Shown: positions 51,540 to 61,542 of the stretch, piece after piece
Layout of the letters: each line of letters opens with the position of its first letter
Position numbering within the stretch: the stretch's first letter is position 1
Source of the DNA: Stenotrophomonas rhizophila
GTDB lineage: Bacteria > Pseudomonadota > Gammaproteobacteria > Xanthomonadales > Xanthomonadaceae
Length of the DNA: 64,000 bases
Assembly: GCF_001704155.1 (NCBI RefSeq)
Contig: NZ_CP016294.1
Location: 4,027,501-4,091,500 of the forward strand
Reading direction: 5' to 3'
Notes under the pieces: model-generated
What the model was told of the DNA's origin: nothing
The model's database searches: none
What the model saw: the letters and a program-made list of their open reading frames with translations, nothing else
Made by a program: the position numbers and the translations under genes

Positions 51540-52528
51540 GGCAGGAACAGTTCGTTGCCCGCTACCAGGCCGAATGGCAGGCGCTGGAACGTTGGCTGGC
51601 GCTGCGCGGTGACCGGCCGCGGCATGCGGGCCGTTCGCCCGATGCGTCCGCGCTCAACGATGAAGACATTCCGCAGCACTACCGCCGGCTGTGCCAGCAG
51701 CTCGCGCTTGCGCGCAAGCGCGGCTACAGCCCGCAGCTGGTGGCACGCCTGCAGCTGCTGATGCAGCAGGGCCATGGCCTGCTGTACCGCACGCCGCCGC
51801 CGCGCTGGCGGCGCGCGCTGGAGTTCCTGCTGGCCGATTTCCCGCAGCTGGTGCGCAGCCAGGCGCGCAGCATGTGGGTGGCCACCGCGCTGTTCGTGCT
51901 GCCGCTGGTAGGCAGCTTCGCGGTGATCCAGTGGCACCCGGACGTGATCCACATGCTGATGGACAACGGCGCGATCGCCTCGCTGGAGCGCATGTACAAC
52001 CCGGCATCGCCGAACCTGGGCCGCGACAGCGGCACGGACTGGATGATGTTCGGCTACTACATCATGAACAACATCAGCATCGGCCTGCGTACGTTCGCCA
52101 GCGGGCTGCTGGCCGGCCTGGGCACGGTGCTGGTGCTGCTGTTCAACGGGCTCACCATCGGTGCGGCGGCCGGCCACCTGCAGCACATCGGCCATGGCGA
52201 CCCGTTCTGGCGTTTCGTCTGCGGCCATGGCGCGTTCGAGCTCACTGCGATCGTCATCGCCGGCGGTGCCGGCCTGCAGCTGGGCATGAAGCTGCTGGCG
52301 CCCGGCCGCCGCCGACGCATCGATGCACTCGTCGAGGGCGGGGTGATTGGCGCAAAACTCTGCCTGGGCATCGCCGCGATGCTGCTGATCGCCGCCTTCA
52401 TCGAAGCGTTCTGGTCGTCCATCGCCGCGATCCCGGCCTGGGGCAAGTACAGCGCGGCTGCGGTGCTGTGGACGCTGGTGTTCGTGTGGCTGTGGCGCGG
52501 TGGGCGCGGGAGCGGTCATGCGGATTGA
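51536..52528 (+). CDS. SpoIIM-family (stage II sporulation protein M-like) membrane protein
   Basis: The 330-residue protein has a soluble N-terminal ~100 residues (helical, LARKRGYSPQLVARLQLLMQQG) and about five membrane segments with the SpoIIM landmarks NNISIGLRTFASGLLAGLGT and HGAFELTAIVIAGGAGLQLG. SpoIIM helps engulfment in spore formers; in proteobacteria without spores this family is found next to MoxR/DUF58 genes, with no known activity. Its ATG overlaps the RDD stop (ATGA). Confidence 0.86.
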   Translation: MRQEQFVARYQAEWQALERWLALRGDRPRHAGRSPDASALNDEDIPQHYRRLCQQLALARKRGYSPQLVARLQLLMQQGHGLLYRTPPPRWRRALEFLLADFPQLVRSQARSMWVATALFVLPLVGSFAVIQWHPDVIHMLMDNGAIASLERMYNPASPNLGRDSGTDWMMFGYYIMNNISIGLRTFASGLLAGLGTVLVLLFNGLTIGAAAGHLQHIGHGDPFWRFVCGHGAFELTAIVIAGGAGLQLGMKLLAPGRRRRIDALVEGGVIGAKLCLGIAAMLLIAAFIEAFWSSIAAIPAWGKYSAAAVLWTLVFVWLWRGGRGSGHAD

Positions 52529-54122
52529 CCAGCTCAACGTCGCCCTGCGGGCGCGCTCCGAATGGGAAGCGATGGAGCTGGGCACCGCCCTGGTGCGCCG
52601 GCACGCGCGGGCGATATGGCTGCCGCTGATCGCGGTGTCGCTGCCGTTGTTCGCCGTGATCAATGCCGCTGCATGGTGGGCCGATGCGTTCGGCTGGGCC
52701 TGGCTGCTGATGTGGTGGCTCAAGCCGGTATCGGACCGGATCGCGCTGTATGTGATCTCACGCGGCGTGTTCGGCGACGAACCACGTCCGCTGCAGACCC
52801 TGCGCGCGCAGCGGCACTGGGGCTGGAGCGGGTTCTGGGGCTACCTGGGCTGGCGCCGCTTCAGCCCGTTCCGCTCGCTGCTGCTGCCGGTGAACCTGCT
52901 GGAAGGCAGCGATGCCTCGCAGCGCAGCGTGCGCCGCCGCGCCGTGCTCAGCGGCACGTTCGGGCATGCCGTGCTGCTCACCCTGATGTGCATGGTGTTC
53001 GAGCTGGTGATTGTCAGCGGCTGCATCGCGGCGATCTTCCTGTTCGTGCCGCTGGAACTGCTGTCCGATTCGTGGCGCGCGGCGTGGGAGATGGTCAGCG
53101 AAACCATGCCGGCGTGGGCACAGCTGGGGGTGAATGCGCTGTTCTGGCTCGCCGCCACGCTGATCGGGCCGTTCTACGCCGGCGCCGGTTTCGCGCTGTA
53201 TCTCAACCGCCGCACGGAAATGGAAGCCTGGGACGTAGAAATCGCGTTCCGGCGCATGCGTGATCGGCTGCAGCAGGCCGCGCCGCTGCTGGTACTGGCG
53301 CTGGTGCTGTGCTGGCCGATGGGTGGGCTGCATGCGGAAGAACCTGCGCAGGCGCCGAGCTGCGCCGCACCTACTGGCATGGATGACGATGCTGGTGATG
53401 AGGAAGAAGAAGCGGCTGATGCAGTGCCCGCCGACGATCCGTCGAACACCCCGTCCGTGATCTTCGGTGGCACGCCCGACACCGCCGGCTTCCGCCAGGC
53501 CGTGCAGCGCGCGTACGAAGATCCCCTGGTGGCGCCTACCCGCGAAGTGAAACGCTGGGAGCGCACCCTGAGCGAGGCCGAGAAGAACAAGAAGAAGGAC
53601 GATGCGGACAACAACCGCAATCCGCTCGGGCGCGGCCCGCGCCTGCCCGCGCAGATTGCCGAATGGATCCTGTGGGGCCTGGTCGGCCTCTTGGTGCTTG
53701 GGCTGATCGCCACCGCGCCGTGGTGGCTGCGCTGGCTGCGCGGCACCGGGGTGAGGCGGCGCAAGGCCACCGATCCGGTGGTCGAGGAAGCGGTGGAACT
53801 GCCCGAAGTGATTCCGCCGGATCCCGCCGCGCGCGCGCGCGACCTGTGGCAGCAGGGCCGGCCGCGCCAGGCCCTGGCGCTGCTGTACCGGGCCAGCGTG
53901 GAATCGATGAGCGAACGCGCCGAGGTGGTGCTGCCACCGGGCGCGACCGAAGCACAGTGCCTGCGCGCCTCGCGGCGCATGCCGGTCGAGGCTGACCGCA
54001 CCCTGTTCGCCCGCATCGTGCGGGTCTGGCAGTACGCCGCGTACGCCGGCCGCCTGCCCGAGCCGGACGAGTTCGACGATCTGGCCACCACCCTGCAGAC
54101 CCAGTTCCGGTGGCGCGCATGA
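52518..54122 (+). CDS. DUF4129-containing membrane protein
   Basis: The 534-residue protein has several N-terminal helices (including IWLPLIAVSLPLFAVINAAAWW), an acidic linker (DDDAGDEEEEAADAVPADD), one helix near residue 385 (ILWGLVGLLVLGLIATAPWW) and a C-terminal DUF4129 domain (ARDLWQQGRPRQALALLYRASV...). This resembles a transglutaminase-linked DUF4129 module without the transglutaminase. Partner genes suggest a MoxR-dependent membrane complex. It overlaps the SpoIIM-like gene by 11 bp and the next gene by ATGA. Confidence 0.8.
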   Translation: MRIDQLNVALRARSEWEAMELGTALVRRHARAIWLPLIAVSLPLFAVINAAAWWADAFGWAWLLMWWLKPVSDRIALYVISRGVFGDEPRPLQTLRAQRHWGWSGFWGYLGWRRFSPFRSLLLPVNLLEGSDASQRSVRRRAVLSGTFGHAVLLTLMCMVFELVIVSGCIAAIFLFVPLELLSDSWRAAWEMVSETMPAWAQLGVNALFWLAATLIGPFYAGAGFALYLNRRTEMEAWDVEIAFRRMRDRLQQAAPLLVLALVLCWPMGGLHAEEPAQAPSCAAPTGMDDDAGDEEEEAADAVPADDPSNTPSVIFGGTPDTAGFRQAVQRAYEDPLVAPTREVKRWERTLSEAEKNKKKDDADNNRNPLGRGPRLPAQIAEWILWGLVGLLVLGLIATAPWWLRWLRGTGVRRRKATDPVVEEAVELPEVIPPDPAARARDLWQQGRPRQALALLYRASVESMSERAEVVLPPGATEAQCLRASRRMPVEADRTLFARIVRVWQYAAYAGRLPEPDEFDDLATTLQTQFRWRA

Positions 54123-55290
54123 GTGCCCGTCTGCGCTGGTTGGTGGTGCTGGCCGTGCTGCTGGTGGTGGGCGTGCCATTGGCGATCCTGTTCCTGCGCA
54201 GCCATGAACGCGTGGTCCATACCGAGCACCTGCCGCCGCAGGGCGAGGCCAGCTACAACCCGCTGTACGTGCTGGGCCAGGCGCTGCGTGCCGACGGCAT
54301 CACCGTGCATTCCAGCCCGCGCCTCGACCTGCCGCGCATGCAGCTCAAGCCGGCCGATACCGTGCTGTTGCTGCAGGACACCGCCGATGTGCCCGCCCCC
54401 ACCGCGCAGGCGCTGCTGGCGTGGGTGGAACGCGGCGGCCACCTGCTGTTGCGCACGCCGCCGCCGTTCAAGGACGAAGACGCCGCGCAGGGGCCGCTGC
54501 TGGACGCGCTGGGCGTGGATACCGAGTACTACGAGAGCAACTGCAAGGCCTTCCACATTGCCGACGACCCGGGCCATTCCGAGTTCTGCAGTGGCCGCCG
54601 TTTCGGCGTGGACGTGCCCGACGGCGTGCGTGTCGATCGCGAATGGGGCGATGACGAGGGCCTGGTGTTCGCGCGGCTGCGCAAGGGCGAAGGAAGCGTG
54701 GACGTGCTGTCGGACATGGAGTTCCTCAAGGGCACGCCGAGGATCTTCAACGCCGAGGATCCCAAGGGCAGCCTGGCCGACGGCCTGCACGACCTCGCGC
54801 ACCGCGACCTGACCCGCCATGTGCTCGACCCGAACTACGCCGAAGGCACGGTGTGGCTGATCTACGGCTCCCGCCCGCCCACGCTGTGGTCACGCATCTT
54901 CTACCAGGGCTGGCCGGTGTGGGTACCCCTGCTGCTGGCCCTGCTGGCATGGCTGTGGCAGCGCGCGCAGCGGCTGGGCAGCCTGCTGCCGGCGCCGGCC
55001 ACCGAACGCCGTTCGCTGCTGGAACATGTTCGTGCCAGCGGCGAGCACCTGCTGCGCTATGGCAAGGCACCGCTGTTGTACGACGCCACCCGACGCGCCT
55101 TCCTGGCCCGGCTGCGGCGGCGCGCACCCACCGCTGCCGCGCTCAGCGGCGAGGCGCAGGTGCACGCCATCGCCAGCCTGCTGCACTGGCCGCATTCCCG
55201 TGTCCAGACCGCTTTGCAGGTGCCGCCATCGAAGGATGTGGTGGCCCTGCGTGAGCGCATCCGCCTGCTGATCCAGATGAGAAACCTGCT

Positions 55291-55294
<4 letters not shown>
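54119..55294 (+). CDS. DUF4350-containing membrane protein
   Basis: The 391-residue protein has an N-terminal helix (WLVVLAVLLVVGVPLAILFL), an extracytoplasmic DUF4350 region (ASYNPLYVLGQALRADGITVHSS, ALLAWVERGGHLLLRTPPP), a second helix around 265-283 (VWVPLLLALLAWLWQRA) and a cytoplasmic tail. DUF4350 resembles a glutamine-amidotransferase-like fold, but no activity is known. Start is taken at 54119 because ATGA overlaps the upstream stop. It overlaps the MoxR gene in the same way. Confidence 0.82.
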
Positions 55295-56288
<994 letters not shown>

Positions 56289-56292
<4 letters not shown>

Positions 56293-57587
56293 GACCAGGC
56301 CCGCTGCTGCTGATACTGCTGGTCGGCTGGGCGCTGCTCGGGCTGCCGGTGGCGTTCGGGCTGCTGCCGGTGTCGGCGTGGTGGGCGTCCGCAGCGGCGA
56401 TCGCGGTGCTGGCACTGGTGGATCTGCTGCGGCTGCGCGCGCAGCCTTCGCCCACGGTGCAGCGCGAACTGCCGGAGGCGCTGGCGTTGAACGTCGAGCG
56501 GCGCACCACGCTGCGCTTCGAGTCCAGCCGCCGCCAGCGCGTGGAGGTGTTCGACCTGGTGCCGGGAGCGTGGTCGCTGCAGGGCATGCCGCGTGCATTG
56601 ACACTCAAGCCGCTGGTGGCCAGCAGCGTGGAGTACACGTTGACCCCGACCGCGCGCGGCCGCTTCGTGTTCGACGGCGTGCATGTTCGCCTGCACGCGC
56701 CCTGGCGGATGTGGCGCCAGCGCCGCCTGCTGCCACCGACGCTGACCGTACGCGTGTATCCCAACTTCGCCCCGCTCACCCGCTTCGCATTGTTCAGTGC
56801 CGAACAGGCCTCGCGCCTGGTCGGTGCGCACCTCAAGCGCCGCCGTGGCGAGGGTACCGATTTCCACCAGATGCGCGAGTACCGCATCGGCGACAGCCTG
56901 CGCCAGATCGACTGGAAAGCCACCTCGCGCGCACGCAAGCTGATCTCGCGTGAGTACCAGGATGAAAAGAACCAGCAGCTGGTGCTGATGATCGACACCG
57001 GCCGCCGCATGATGGCCAGCGAAGGCGGGCTGTCGCACTTCGACCATGTGCTCAACGCGGCGCTGGTGGTGTCCTACCTGGCGCTGCGCCAGGGCGATGG
57101 CGTGGGCCTGTTCGCCAGTGGTGGCGAGAGCCGCTGGGTGGCACCCCAGCGCGGCATGGGCGCGATCGACGCGCTGCTGCGCGCCAGCTACGACCTGCAG
57201 GCGCAGCCGGTGGCAACTGATTACCTGGCTGCCGCCACCGAGCTGAGCCTGCGCCAGCGCCGGCGCTCGCTGGTGATGCTGGTCACCAACGTGCGCGATG
57301 AGGACATCGAAGACCTGCTGGTCGCGGTTCGGCTGCTGCAGCGGCAACACCTGGTGTGCGTGGCCAGCCTGCGCGAGCGCGAGCTGGACGGGGCGCTGGA
57401 GCAGGAAGTGGAGACGCTGCAGGATGCGACCCAGGCCGGCGCCATCGCGCGCTACCTGCAGCAGCGCAACGACGCGCATGAAGCACTGCGCAGCCACCGG
57501 GTGATGGTGCTGGACGTGACGGCCGATGCGCTGCCCGGGGCGCTGGTGGAGCGGTACCTCGCCGTCAAACGCGACGGGTTGCTGTAG
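56289..57587 (+). CDS. DUF58 (vWA-like) protein
   Basis: The 432-residue protein has two N-terminal membrane helices (LLLILLVGWALLGLPVAFGLL...) and a DUF58 domain with the diagnostic block RRGEGTDFHQMREYRIGD, RQIDWKATSRARKLISREYQDE and MIDTGRRM, a vWA-like metal-site motif. It is the last gene of the six-gene MoxR operon and the likely substrate or partner of the ATPase. Paired SMAG hairpins follow and may protect the 3' end of the mRNA. Confidence 0.92.
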
Positions 57588-57591
57588 GCAC

Positions 57592-57619
57592 GTATCGACC
57601 AACGGTCGATACCTACCGG
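57592..57619. repeat. SMAG-type palindrome after the MoxR operon
   Basis: GTATCGACC-AAC-GGTCGATAC (57592-57612) is followed by CTACC. It begins 5 bases after the DUF58 stop codon. Confidence 0.78.
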
Positions 57620-57657
57620 CCACGTTACGCGACCGGGTTGAACGGTTGGTGTGCGCC

Positions 57658-57683
57658 GGTAGGTCACGACCGTTGGTCGTGAC
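57658..57683. repeat. SMAG-type palindrome, inverted partner
   Basis: GGTAG (57658-57662), then GTCACGACC-GTT-GGTCGTGAC (57663-57683, the first G of the arm directly after GGTAG). It is in opposite orientation to the element 40 bases upstream, forming a head-to-head pair between two convergent genes. Confidence 0.75.
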
Positions 57684-57695
57684 GCCGGTAACCCG

Positions 57696-58874
57696 TCAGA
57701 CGTAAATGCGCGTCGGGGCTTCGTCGATGATCGCGTGCGGGACGAACCGGGCGCTGTCGCGGGTGATCCGGCTGTCATCTTCGCGGATGCCCATGCCACA
57801 GGCCTGGTCGCCCACGATCCAGCTGCCGATCAACGGGTAACCGCCGTCGAACGACGTGAGCGGATGCGCGGCCTGGCGGATCGCCGGGCCGTTGTAGGGG
57901 CCTTCGCTCTCCTGCCAGCTGCCGTCGGCCAAATGCATGGCCACGTTGGCGCCTTCGCGCGAGAACAACGGCTTGCGCACCCAGCCGGCCGGCAGCGCGC
58001 TGCCGTCATCGAACTCGGCCGCCAGCAGGTTCGGGTGGCCACGGTGGCGCTGCCACAGCAGCGGCAGCACGCCCTTGTTGCTCAGGATCGCCTTCCACGC
58101 CGGTTCCAGCAGCTGCACGCCCGAGGTGGGCAGCGCCTGCCCGAACGATTCGGTCATCAGGTCTTCCAGCGGGTACAGCTTGAACAGGCTGCCGATCACC
58201 GTGTCGTCGAGCGCAGTAAAGCGCCCGTCCTCGGACAGGCCGATGTCTTCGATTGCGATCGCCTCGCCACGCAGCCCGGCCTGGGCCGCGCAGTCGCGCA
58301 GGTAGGCCACGGTGCCCTGGTCTTCTTCGGAACTGCCCACGGCACTGAAGTACAGCGGCGGCGGCAACTGCGCCGACAGCTGCCCGAAGCGCTCCACCAG
58401 CGCCTCATGGATGGCGTTGAACTGGTCGGCCTGCGGCGGCAGGCGGTTCTGGTTGCGCTGGTCTTCCAGCCACTGCCACTGGAAGAACGAGGCCTCGAAC
58501 AGCGAGGTCGGCGTGTCGTAATTGAGCTCGTAGAGCTTGGCCGGACCGGTGCCGTCATAGGCGAAGTCCAGCCGTCCGTACAGGTGCGGCTCGCCGCGGC
58601 GCCAGCTGTTGGCGATCCAGTCGCGGAACGCGGGCGGAATCGCCAGCTGGTCCATCAGCTGTTCGCTGCGCACCACCTCGTCCACCAGGTCCATGGACAT
58701 CGCGTGCAGTTCGGCGCTGGGGTCTTCGATGTCCTGCTCGATCTGGCGCAGGGTGAAGGCGTAGTACGCGGTTTCATCCCAGTACGGCAGGCCGTCGATG
58801 GTGTGGAAGCGGAAACCGGACTCGGCGGCACGAGCGCGCCACTGGCTGCGCTCGTCGATTCGCACACGCTTCAT
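57696..58874 (-). CDS. Glutathionylspermidine-synthase-like ATP-grasp protein (YgiC/YjfC)
   Basis: The 392-residue protein corresponds to the synthetase half of glutathionylspermidine synthase: GRLDFAYDGTGPAKLYELNYDTPTSLFEA, NKGVLPLLWQRHRGHPNLL, WVRKPLFSREGANV and GSWIVGDQACGMGIRED. It lacks the amidase half, like YgiC/YjfC, whose substrates remain unclear (a peptide-spermidine ligase activity has been suggested). It follows the ygiB-like gene by 4 bases on the same strand, the conserved ygiB-ygiC pair. Confidence 0.88.
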   Translation of the reverse strand: MKRVRIDERSQWRARAAESGFRFHTIDGLPYWDETAYYAFTLRQIEQDIEDPSAELHAMSMDLVDEVVRSEQLMDQLAIPPAFRDWIANSWRRGEPHLYGRLDFAYDGTGPAKLYELNYDTPTSLFEASFFQWQWLEDQRNQNRLPPQADQFNAIHEALVERFGQLSAQLPPPLYFSAVGSSEEDQGTVAYLRDCAAQAGLRGEAIAIEDIGLSEDGRFTALDDTVIGSLFKLYPLEDLMTESFGQALPTSGVQLLEPAWKAILSNKGVLPLLWQRHRGHPNLLAAEFDDGSALPAGWVRKPLFSREGANVAMHLADGSWQESEGPYNGPAIRQAAHPLTSFDGGYPLIGSWIVGDQACGMGIREDDSRITRDSARFVPHAIIDEAPTRIYV

Positions 58875-58878
58875 TGCA

Positions 58879-59442
58879 TCAACCGCCGTAGCTGCTGCGG
58901 CTGCTGCTGGTGTTGCCGAAGCCGCCGCGGCTGGCGGTGACGGCGCGGTTCGGGGTGCTGGTGACCGGGGCCAGGCCGGCCTTGCCGGCGCCGATGCCGC
59001 TGGCGGTGTTCAGCCCGCCGCTGCCGCCCGGGGCCGGGCGTGCCCAGCCCTTCGCTTTGTCCTGGTAGGCCGGGCTCGCGGCCGGGGCCTGCGCCAGGCC
59101 GGCGCCACGGTTGCTGAGCATCTGCGACATGAAGAAGCCCATCATCATCGGGCCGATGAACGAATGGCCGGTGGAGGTCTTCTGTTCCACGCACTGCTCG
59201 GCGTTGTACTCGGCTTCGCATTCTGCACGCGAGGCGTACTTGGGGGCCGCATCAGCGGACTGCTTCTGCGCTTCGGCGAACGCCGTGCGGCAGGCGGACG
59301 GGTCACCGGTGGCGTCGGTACAGGCCTGCACCGAGGTGTACAGCCCCTCCTGCACCTTCACCGCCTCATCCTTCTGGCAGGCAGTGAACAGCAGCGGTGC
59401 GGCGCTCATCAGCAACAGTGCGGTGGTCCTGGAACGTTTCAT
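58879..59442 (-). CDS. ygiB: YgiB-like DUF1190 lipoprotein
   Basis: The 187-residue protein has a lipobox (SAAPLLFTAC) and a DUF1190 domain: VQEGLYTSVQACTDATGDPSACRTAFAEA and ASRAECEAEYNAEQCVEQ with paired cysteines, then GHSFIGPMMMGFFMSQM and a Gly/Ser-rich tail. Homologues (YgiB/YjfM) sit in envelope or biofilm-related operons. The ATG at 59442 starts the signal peptide. Paired with the ygiC-like gene. Confidence 0.85.
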   Translation of the reverse strand: MKRSRTTALLLMSAAPLLFTACQKDEAVKVQEGLYTSVQACTDATGDPSACRTAFAEAQKQSADAAPKYASRAECEAEYNAEQCVEQKTSTGHSFIGPMMMGFFMSQMLSNRGAGLAQAPAASPAYQDKAKGWARPAPGGSGGLNTASGIGAGKAGLAPVTSTPNRAVTASRGGFGNTSSSRSSYGG

Positions 59443-59523
59443 GGCGGCATGCCCCCTGTGTACGGTTATCGCCTCAATCATGCCTGATCCCCGCCAACAA
59501 CCAAAACCGGCAAAGTGAAAAAG

Positions 59524-59643
59524 ATGAACGGCGTTTCAGGATCGGCGATCCCGACGGTTGCAACAGCAACCGGAATTTTTGGGCAGAATCGAGTGGCAAC
59601 GCGCCCCCACGGCCCGCCAGATCCTGCCAGCCCCCATGCCTGA
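59524..59643 (+). CDS. Possible 39-codon leader ORF overlapping the ilvD start
   Basis: An open frame from ATG 59524 encodes a peptide beginning [19 protein letters not shown] with several Val, Ile and Thr codons. It spans the terminator-like hairpin at 59555 and stops 8 bases into ilvD, in another frame. It lacks a good Shine-Dalgarno. It is offered only as a possible attenuation leader. Confidence 0.2.
   Translation: MNGVSGSAIPTVATATGIFGQNRVATRPHGPPDPASPHA
59555..59580 (+). promoter_or_regulatory. Terminator-like hairpin in the ilvD leader (candidate attenuator)
   Basis: CGGTTGC (59555-59561) pairs with GCAACCG (59566-59572) around AACA, followed by GAATTTTT. In the plus direction this is a short intrinsic-terminator shape, about 55 bases before the ilvD ATG and inside its probable leader. 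Branched-chain amino acid genes are often attenuated, which makes the position notable. Confidence 0.35.
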
Positions 59644-61468
59644 ATACCGCTCCCGTACCTCCACCGCCGGCCGCAACATGGCCGGCGCCCGCGCCCTGTG
59701 GCGCGCCACCGGCATGACCGATGCGGATTTCCACAAGCCGATCATCGCCATCGCCAATTCATTTACCCAGTTCGTGCCCGGCCACGTGCACCTCAAGGAC
59801 CTGGGCCAATTGGTGGCGCGCGAGATCGAGCAGGTCGGCGGCGTGGCCAAGGAGTTCAACACCATCGCGGTGGATGACGGCATCGCCATGGGCCACGACG
59901 GCATGCTGTATTCGCTGCCCAGCCGCGAGATCATCGCCGACTCGGTGGAGTACATGGTCAACGCGCACTGCGCCGATGCGCTGGTGTGCATTTCCAACTG
60001 CGACAAGATCACCCCCGGCATGCTGATGGCCGCCCTGCGGTTGAACATCCCGGTGGTGTTCGTTTCCGGTGGGCCGATGGAAGCGGGCAAGACCCGGCTG
60101 GCCGAGCACAAGCTGGACCTGGTGGATGCAATGGTGATCGCCGCCGATGCCAGCGCCTCCGATGAAAAGGTGGCCGAGTACGAACGCAGCGCCTGTCCTA
60201 CCTGCGGGTCGTGTTCGGGCATGTTCACCGCGAACTCGATGAACTGCCTGACCGAAGCGCTGGGCCTGTCGCTGCCAGGCAACGGGTCGACCCTGGCCAC
60301 CCACGCCGACCGCGAGCAGCTGTTCCGCCGTGCCGGTCGGCTGGTGGTGGAGCTGTGCCACCGCTGGTATGGCGGCGAAGATGCCAGCGCGCTGCCGCGC
60401 GGGATCGCCACGCGTGCGGCATTCGAGAATGCGATGACGCTGGATATCGCCATGGGCGGTTCCACCAACACCATCCTGCATCTGCTGGCGGCCGCGCAGG
60501 AGGCGGAGGTGGACTTCGACCTGCATGCCATCGACGCGCTGTCGCGACGGGTGCCGCAGTTGTGCAAGGTGGCGCCGAATACGCCGAAGTACCACATGGA
60601 GGATGTGCACCGCGCCGGTGGCGTGTTCGCGATCCTGGGATCGCTCGCACGCGGCGGGCTGCTGCATGTCGATGTGCCGACCGTGCACAGCCGCACCCTG
60701 GCCGATGCCATTGCGCGCTGGGATGTGGCGGTGACCGACGATGCCGGCGTGCATGAATTTTTCAGTGCCGGCCCGGCCGGCATTCCGACCCAGGTGGCTT
60801 TCAGCCAGGCCACGCGTTGGCCTTCGTTGGACCTGGACCGCGCCGAGGGGTGCATCCGCGATGTAGCGAACGCGTACTCGGCCGAAGGTGGGCTGGCGGT
60901 GCTGCGCGGCAACCTGGCCGAGGATGGCTGCGTGGTGAAGACCGCCGGCGTGGATGAGTCCATCCACGTGTTCGAGGGCAATGCGAAGGTGTTCGAAAGC
61001 CAGGACGCGGCCGTGCAGGGCATCCTGGCCGACGAGGTGCAGGCCGGCGACGTGGTGGTGATCCGCTATGAGGGCCCGCGTGGCGGGCCGGGCATGCAGG
61101 AGATGCTGTACCCGACCAGCTACCTGAAATCGAAGGGGCTGGGCAAGCAGTGTGCGCTGCTGACCGATGGACGGTTTTCGGGTGGTACGTCCGGGCTGTC
61201 GATCGGACACGCGTCGCCGGAGGCGGCGGCGGGTGGCACGATTGGATTGGTGCGCGATGGCGACCGGATCCGGATCGACATTCCGGCGCGGCGGATTGAT
61301 GTGCTGGTGGATGCCGCTACCCTGGCGACGCGGCGTGCGGAGCAGGATGCGTTGGGGTGGCAGCCACGGGAGGCGCGTCCGCGCAAGGTGACCGGGGCGC
61401 TGAAGGCGTACGCATTGTTGGCGACCAGCGCGGACAAGGGCGCGGTGCGGGATCTGGGCAAGCTGTAG
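59636..61468 (+). CDS. ilvD: Dihydroxy-acid dehydratase
   Basis: IlvD dehydrates 2,3-dihydroxy-3-methylvalerate/isovalerate in isoleucine and valine synthesis, using an Fe-S cluster. The 610-residue length is typical (E. coli 616). Cluster cysteines are in [12 protein letters not shown] (C122) and [20 protein letters not shown] (C187, C190, C193), and the catalytic region contains [13 protein letters not shown] and [20 protein letters not shown]. The start [10 protein letters not shown] at 59636 matches the family; an in-frame ATG-less extension is rejected. SMAG hairpins follow its stop. Confidence 0.96.
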   Translation: MPEYRSRTSTAGRNMAGARALWRATGMTDADFHKPIIAIANSFTQFVPGHVHLKDLGQLVAREIEQVGGVAKEFNTIAVDDGIAMGHDGMLYSLPSREIIADSVEYMVNAHCADALVCISNCDKITPGMLMAALRLNIPVVFVSGGPMEAGKTRLAEHKLDLVDAMVIAADASASDEKVAEYERSACPTCGSCSGMFTANSMNCLTEALGLSLPGNGSTLATHADREQLFRRAGRLVVELCHRWYGGEDASALPRGIATRAAFENAMTLDIAMGGSTNTILHLLAAAQEAEVDFDLHAIDALSRRVPQLCKVAPNTPKYHMEDVHRAGGVFAILGSLARGGLLHVDVPTVHSRTLADAIARWDVAVTDDAGVHEFFSAGPAGIPTQVAFSQATRWPSLDLDRAEGCIRDVANAYSAEGGLAVLRGNLAEDGCVVKTAGVDESIHVFEGNAKVFESQDAAVQGILADEVQAGDVVVIRYEGPRGGPGMQEMLYPTSYLKSKGLGKQCALLTDGRFSGGTSGLSIGHASPEAAAGGTIGLVRDGDRIRIDIPARRIDVLVDAATLATRRAEQDALGWQPREARPRKVTGALKAYALLATSADKGAVRDLGKL

Positions 61469-61474
61469 CTGGAC

Positions 61475-61497
61475 AGCCGGGCTGGGCCCGGCTCTAC
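61475..61497. repeat. SMAG-type palindrome after ilvD (AGCCGGG/CCCGGCT + CTAC)
   Basis: Arms AGCCGGG (61475-61481) and CCCGGCT (61487-61493) are followed by CTAC; on the minus strand this reads GTAG plus hairpin. It starts 6 bases after the ilvD stop. Confidence 0.65.
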
Positions 61498-61516
61498 TGG
61501 GGGCCTGTTGATACGC

Positions 61517-61539
61517 AGCCACGCATGGCGTGGCTCTAC
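61517..61539. repeat. SMAG-type palindrome abutting the DUF418 gene start
   Basis: Arms AGCCACGC (61517-61524) and GCGTGGCT (61528-61535) around ATG, then CTAC. It ends four bases before the chosen start codon of the DUF418 gene. Confidence 0.7.
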
Positions 61540-61542
61540 GCC

